Shown piece after piece: positions 60,576 to 64,000 of a stretch of DNA of 64,000 nt. Origin of the DNA: JANRIG01 sp033765235 (GTDB taxonomy: Bacteria > Bacteroidota > Bacteroidia > Cytophagales > UBA9547); NCBI GenBank assembly GCA_033765235.1, contig JANRIG010000020.1, positions 1 through 64,000 on the forward strand, given 5' to 3'. Made by a program: the position numbers and the translations under genes. Numbering within the stretch: position 1 is the first letter of the stretch; each line of letters opens with the position of its first letter. The notes beneath the pieces were generated by a model. That model did not search any database, had not been told where the DNA came from, and was given only the letters and a program-made list of their open reading frames with translations.

Positions 60576-62897
60576 ATGAAAAAACTTAATCTATTCAGTG
60601 CCTCCTTGCTTGGGGTGAGTACGCTCTTTGCACAATACGACCCCGTCCAACCCTGGAATGGCAAAAACGGCAAAATTTTAGCCGAATCTACCCCTTACAA
60701 AGCCGAGCCAGCGGTAAAAACACCACAAAATGCTCCTAATGTGGTCTGGATATTGCTAGATGATATAGGATATGGTGTAATCTCTCCTTTTGGAGGAGCT
60801 GTAAACACCCCTAATTTGCAAAAACTGGCTGACGAAGGCTTGCGATACACCAATTTTCACACTACAGCTATTTGTTCGCCCACTCGTGCCTCTTTGCTTT
60901 CAGGTCGAAATCAACACTCGGCACACATGGGCTTGTTTCCTGAAACCGCCATTGATTTTCCAGGCTACGATGCCAAAATTCCTTTCGAAAAAGCACTTAT
61001 TTCGGAAGTATTACGTGAAAATGGCTACAACACTTTTGCAGTAGGCAAATGGCATTTGACTCCTGTAAATGAAGCCACACAAGCTGGTCCGTTCAACCGT
61101 TGGCCTACAGGTAGGGGATTTGATAAATACTTCGGCTTTCCTTACGGACAAGTCTCACAATGGGAACCCTACCTTTGGGAAGGAACGGATGTGGTAGAAC
61201 CTGATACCAAAAATCCGGTACACTTCACCACCTTGATTACTAATAAAGCGATCAAATACATTTCTAATCAAAAATCAGTTAATCCTGACAAACCTTTCTT
61301 TTTGTATTACACACCAGGGGCAGGACACGCTCCGCATCACGTAGACAAAGAATGGATTGAAAAATACAAAGGCAAGTTTGACAATGGCTGGGATGTGTAT
61401 CGCAATGAAACACTTGAGCGTCAAAAAAAGTTAGGCATAGTACCTCAAAATGTACAGTTACCCTTAAAAACTCCGAATGTAAAACCTTGGGATTCGCTTT
61501 CGGTAGATGAAAAGAAAGTATACGCACGTTTTTTTGAAGTATATGCCGGATTTGTAGAACATACTGACTTTGAAATAGGACGCTTAATCAATCACTTGAA
61601 AGAAATTGGCCAGTACGAAAACACCATTTTTGCTGTGGTGGTAGGCGACAACGGTTGCTCTAAAGAAGGTACTGCCAATGGGGTAATCAATGGATATATT
61701 CAGAATTTGCCTGAGAAAGAGCGTATTGCAGAGCTGTTGAAAAACATAGACAATATAGGAAATATCAACACGCATACCAATTTCCCCTTTGGCTGGGCAT
61801 CGGCCGGAAACACCCCTTTTCGCTACCTCAAGCAAGATGCCAATGCCGAAGGCGGTACTCGCAACCCGTTGATATTGAGCTGGCCAAAAGGTATTAAAGA
61901 CAAAGGTACACTTCGCCATCAGTATTCGCACGTAAACAGCCTTTGGCAAACCACTGTGGATTTGACAGGCTCCAAAGTGCCAGAATACATCAATGGCTAC
62001 AAACAAGAACCTACTGAAGGTACAAGTTTGGCTTATACCATCGACAACCCCACTGCCCCAGGCAAACATACCGTTCAATATTTTGAAATAACAGGCTCAC
62101 GCGCCATATACAAAGACGGCTGGAAAGCCTCAGTATATCACAAGCAAGGTGCGCCTTTTGAAACAGACGTGTGGGAACTGTATGACTTAAACACTGACTT
62201 TAATGAGCGAGTGAACTTGGCATCTAAAAACCCTGCAAAATTGAAAGAGCTTCAAGATCAGTTTGATACAGAAGCCAAAAAGTATAACGTATATCCGCTC
62301 AAAGATTGGAGTGCCTCGTCTTTTGGTACCAACAAAAACAGTGCCTATGTGGGCAGAAAACAAGTAGTATTATACCCAGGATTATCTCAAACATTTGGTT
62401 TGGCAGGTCCTACTTTTTGGAATGCAAGTTTTACAATTATCAGCGATGTAGAAATTTCAAATACCAACAACGAAGGGGTATTGTTTGCCTTGGGAGGTAG
62501 ATTTGGGGGCTTGAGTTTGTTTATCAAAGACCATAAATTTCAATTGGCGCATAATTTGGGAACCAAAATATTCCATGTAGAATCCTCCAAAACCATACCT
62601 GCGGGTAAAGTACAATTGAAGTATGAATTTAATTTTACTGCCACACCTAAGCCACGCGGCTCATCAGTTTTTGCCCTTGACCCTAAAGAAGCCTTAGAGC
62701 CTGCAGGAAATGAAATTTTGTATATAAATGGTGAGAAGGTAGCAGAATCGCCCATTATACGTGCTCATGGTTATATATTTGGCTATGATGAAGGATTGGA
62801 TATAGGTCAAGACAATGCCAGCCCTGTTTCAGATAAATACAAAACGCCTTTTGCATTTACAGGAAGTTTAAAAAAAGTAACAATTGATTTTAAATAA
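60576..62897 (+). CDS. Type I (formylglycine) arylsulfatase, CSPTR type
   Basis: 773 residues. Signal peptide (about 1-19, TLFAQ). After a linker come the sulfatase motifs: VVWILLDDIGYGVISPFGG (metal-binding Asp pair), CSPTRASLLSGRNQHSAHMG with Cys100 as the formylglycine site, VGKWHLTP, FFLYYTPGAGHAPHH, VVVGDNGCSKEG, and a C-terminal half with LYPGLSQTFGLAGPTFWNASFTI and a beta-sandwich (about 590-773) as in the Pseudomonas AtsA-like long arylsulfatases. It needs FGE for activity, available from 44983-45825. It frees sulfate from alkyl- or aryl-sulfates outside the cytoplasm. Confidence 0.94.
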   Translation: MKKLNLFSASLLGVSTLFAQYDPVQPWNGKNGKILAESTPYKAEPAVKTPQNAPNVVWILLDDIGYGVISPFGGAVNTPNLQKLADEGLRYTNFHTTAICSPTRASLLSGRNQHSAHMGLFPETAIDFPGYDAKIPFEKALISEVLRENGYNTFAVGKWHLTPVNEATQAGPFNRWPTGRGFDKYFGFPYGQVSQWEPYLWEGTDVVEPDTKNPVHFTTLITNKAIKYISNQKSVNPDKPFFLYYTPGAGHAPHHVDKEWIEKYKGKFDNGWDVYRNETLERQKKLGIVPQNVQLPLKTPNVKPWDSLSVDEKKVYARFFEVYAGFVEHTDFEIGRLINHLKEIGQYENTIFAVVVGDNGCSKEGTANGVINGYIQNLPEKERIAELLKNIDNIGNINTHTNFPFGWASAGNTPFRYLKQDANAEGGTRNPLILSWPKGIKDKGTLRHQYSHVNSLWQTTVDLTGSKVPEYINGYKQEPTEGTSLAYTIDNPTAPGKHTVQYFEITGSRAIYKDGWKASVYHKQGAPFETDVWELYDLNTDFNERVNLASKNPAKLKELQDQFDTEAKKYNVYPLKDWSASSFGTNKNSAYVGRKQVVLYPGLSQTFGLAGPTFWNASFTIISDVEISNTNNEGVLFALGGRFGGLSLFIKDHKFQLAHNLGTKIFHVESSKTIPAGKVQLKYEFNFTATPKPRGSSVFALDPKEALEPAGNEILYINGEKVAESPIIRAHGYIFGYDEGLDIGQDNASPVSDKYKTPFAFTGSLKKVTIDFK

Positions 62898-62904
62898 ATA
62901 CCAA

Positions 62905-62946
62905 TTCCATACCTACTAAGTTTTTTAAAACTTGGCAGGTATGGAA
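62905..62946 (+). terminator. Long hairpin between sulfatase and tRNA-Cys
   Basis: TTCCATACCT (62905-62914) pairs with AGGTATGGAA (62937-62946), and inside AAGTTT/AAACTT (62918/62928) extends it after a 3/3 internal loop. Sixteen pairs in all. No T run follows, and the tRNA begins 6 bp later, so it could serve as terminator or as a processing signal separating message and tRNA. Confidence 0.55.
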
Positions 62947-62951
62947 CTAAA

Positions 62952-63023
62952 GTCCCCTTGACCGAGTGGTTAGGTAACTGTCTGCAAAACAGTGTACATC
63001 GGTTCGAATCCGATAGGAGGACT
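62952..63023 (+). tRNA. tRNA-Cys (GCA) with one extra base in the acceptor stem
   Basis: The anticodon arm is ACTGT-CTGCAAA-ACAGT with anticodon GCA. The D arm is ACC/GGT with GTGGTTA; the T arm is ATCGG-TTCGAAT-CCGAT; the discriminator is T73, the tRNA-Cys identity base. The acceptor 5' strand GTCCCCT pairs fully with AGG-GGAC only if one A (63018) in the 3' strand is looped out. Seven pairs plus a one-base bulge is unusual; it may be tolerated, be a sequence error, or mean decay. It lies between a sulfatase and a DoxX gene in the sulfur island. Confidence 0.85.
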
Positions 63024-63044
63024 CTAACATTTTACTTAAACTTT

Positions 63045-63452
63045 ATGATTATGACAAAGATTAACACTAAATTTAGTTTTCCTGATTATTTGATAAACCT
63101 CATGGTAGGTTTGGTATTTCTTTCAGAAGGAATACAAAAGTGGATACTCCCCAACGAAAGAGGAGTAGGACGATTTGCTAAGATAGGAATTCCCTATCCT
63201 GAGTTTACCGGTTATTTTGTAGGAGTTACAGAAATAGTATGTGGTTTACTTGTACTGGCCACATTTAAAATCAGGTATTCAATTATTCCTCTACTCATCA
63301 TTATTGTGGTAGCCATCATTAGCTCCAAAATCATACCCTTTCCCGAAAAAGGATTGTGGGAAACCCTACATGCTTCAAGAAATGATTTTTGTATGCTCTT
63401 AGGGCTTATATACTTGGCATATAATGCCTTTTCAGTAAAAAAAATTGCTTAA
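63045..63452 (+). CDS. DoxX family membrane protein
   Basis: 135 residues from ATG 63045 (or 133 from ATG 63051); a longer frame extends back into the tRNA gene and is rejected. Four hydrophobic helices: NLMVGLVFLSEGIQKWI, YFVGVTEIVCGLLVLAT, IIPLLIIIVVAIIS and FCMLLGLIYLAYNAF. The LSEGIQKWILP and GRFAKIGIPYPEFTGYFVG segments are those of DoxX/DoxD-like proteins. Some relatives form the membrane part of thiosulfate:quinone oxidoreductase, others serve redox homeostasis; here the role is open, though the setting fits sulfur chemistry. It directly follows the tRNA-Cys gene. Confidence 0.85.
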   Translation: MIMTKINTKFSFPDYLINLMVGLVFLSEGIQKWILPNERGVGRFAKIGIPYPEFTGYFVGVTEIVCGLLVLATFKIRYSIIPLLIIIVVAIISSKIIPFPEKGLWETLHASRNDFCMLLGLIYLAYNAFSVKKIA

Positions 63453-63586
63453 TCAAATATAAATTCTGCACCAAAGTACTTAATGATTACATTCTTATAT
63501 TAGGTAAGCTCCTTGCTATTGATTGATTATTAAAATATATGGCTACTAAACGTCTTAATACCATACAATCATATCATAAATGAATT

Positions 63587-63594
63587 TATATTTG
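63587..63594 (+). promoter_or_regulatory. -7 box of the last TonB receptor gene
   Basis: TATATTTG matches TAnnTTTG exactly, followed by T. The predicted start is about 28 nt before the ATG at 63629. No -33 at the right distance was found. Confidence 0.45.
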
Positions 63595-63628
63595 TCGAAA
63601 ATTTAAGTTGTTGAGCATCATTACAATA

Positions 63629-64000
63629 ATGAAAATCATATCAATATTTCTAATCTGTTTTGCTTCATCCCAAGTTTTTTCTCAAAGCCAAATAAAAGGA
63701 AAAATCACTGATACATTAAGCTCCAAACCACTGGAATATGCCATAGTGAGTATTTTTAATACAAGTGATGATAAACTTGTTAACGGTAAACTCACTGACT
63801 CAACAGGTACTTTTGTGTTTGACAAAATAGATGAGGGCAATTATTATTTGAAAATAGATCTGATTGGCTACCGAACTTCATACGTTAGGGGCATATTGAT
63901 TGATAAATCAAAAATGGTAAATCTGGGAAACATTAATATGAATGTATCATCTGCCATGCTCAATGAGGTAGAAGTTAATGCTGTGAAAGACCCAAATCAG
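63629..64000 (+). CDS. TonB-dependent receptor, N-terminal part (cut by window edge)
   Basis: 124 codons are present; the frame is open at 64000. It begins MKIISIFLICFASSQVFSQ, a signal peptide, followed by a carboxypeptidase-regulatory-like domain (SQIKGKITDTLSSKPLEYAIVSIFNT, DSTGTFVFDKIDEGNYYLKIDLIGY) and then NEVEVNAVKDPN, the start of the plug region. The form is that of outer-membrane beta-barrel family receptors (PF14905-like) rather than SusC. Whether it belongs to the sulfur island cannot be judged from this piece; it has its own -7 box. Confidence 0.85.
   Translation, partial: MKIISIFLICFASSQVFSQSQIKGKITDTLSSKPLEYAIVSIFNTSDDKLVNGKLTDSTGTFVFDKIDEGNYYLKIDLIGYRTSYVRGILIDKSKMVNLGNINMNVSSAMLNEVEVNAVKDPNQ

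Noticed and set aside
62958..63044. Longer frame of the DoxX gene reaching back over the tRNA-Cys
   Set aside because: It runs through the tRNA and starts with TTG; ATG at 63045 gives the normal DoxX N-terminus.
43299..63452. Sulfur island as an integrative element inserted at tRNA-Cys
   Set aside because: No integrase, no duplicated tRNA end and no direct repeats at the borders could be found.

Overview
The window comes from an AT-rich, gliding-type member of the Bacteroidota. Several things in the sequence point there: type IX secretion C-terminal signals of both kinds (type A on the giant protein at 10140-18923, type B on 27438-29291), a SusC/SusD outer-membrane pair, TonB receptors with carboxypeptidase-like N-terminal domains, a LytS/LytTR pair, and several close matches to the Bacteroidota promoter (-33 TTTG, -7 TAnnTTTG). 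No integrase, transposase, phage gene or CRISPR array is visible. Genus cannot be read from the sequence.

Region 1 (1-43 kb) is mostly ordinary chromosome: aspartate-semialdehyde dehydrogenase (cut by the left edge), an AAA+/DUF4143 ATPase, a DUF2279-like membrane protein, a site-2 protease and a HAD phosphatase, then a CAT-anticodon tRNA. A TonB receptor-LytS-LytTR operon follows. Next comes a 2927-residue secreted GH30-like glycosidase carrying about 17 Ig-like repeats. After it lie glnK-amt with a SulP transporter that has an unexplained C-terminal domain, an exported TPR-CHAT protein, a type B T9SS protein, dnaB, a fatty-acid hydroxylase with a metal-ligand-less amidohydrolase, a CusA/CusB-like RND pair, a degenerate EnvC-like M23 protein, an ABC exporter and a TMTC-like membrane/TPR protein.

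Region 2 (about 43.3-63.5 kb) reads as one sulfur-acquisition and sulfur-storage island. It opens with a composite leader: a promoter, a hairpin that overlaps P1, a clear SAM-I riboswitch, a 32-codon upstream ORF ending in Cys-Cys-Cys-Tyr-stop, and a long-range structured RNA whose 5' arm could also pair with the uORF's last codons. Downstream are a phosphate/sulfate-type binding protein, a formylglycine-generating enzyme with both copper-binding cysteines, SusC, SusD, a small membrane protein, an FGly sulfatase (CSPSR), a second fatty-acid hydroxylase, DUF4395 and a YeiH-type putative sulfate exporter. Then come a family 2A encapsulin shell protein (SrpI type), its cysteine desulfurase with a 230-residue disordered N-terminal extension containing a duplicated SVAGxGKSPS motif, and a serine O-acetyltransferase. 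A second transcription unit holds an NTF2-like lipoprotein, a second sulfatase (CSPTR), a tRNA-Cys(GCA) with one extra base in its acceptor stem, and a DoxX protein. A partial TonB receptor runs off the right edge.

The likely logic (inference): organosulfate esters are captured by SusC/D and cleaved by FGly sulfatases, which FGE activates. Sulfur is then assimilated into cysteine, with serine acetyltransferase supplying O-acetylserine. The desulfurase releases sulfur from cysteine inside the encapsulin, where it can be stored. SAM and possibly cysteinyl-tRNA supply are read by the leader. Four short hairpins with a shared CGCCAC(C) loop occur only in the non-coding DNA of this island, one or two at each of three leaders, and look like an undescribed shared regulatory element.
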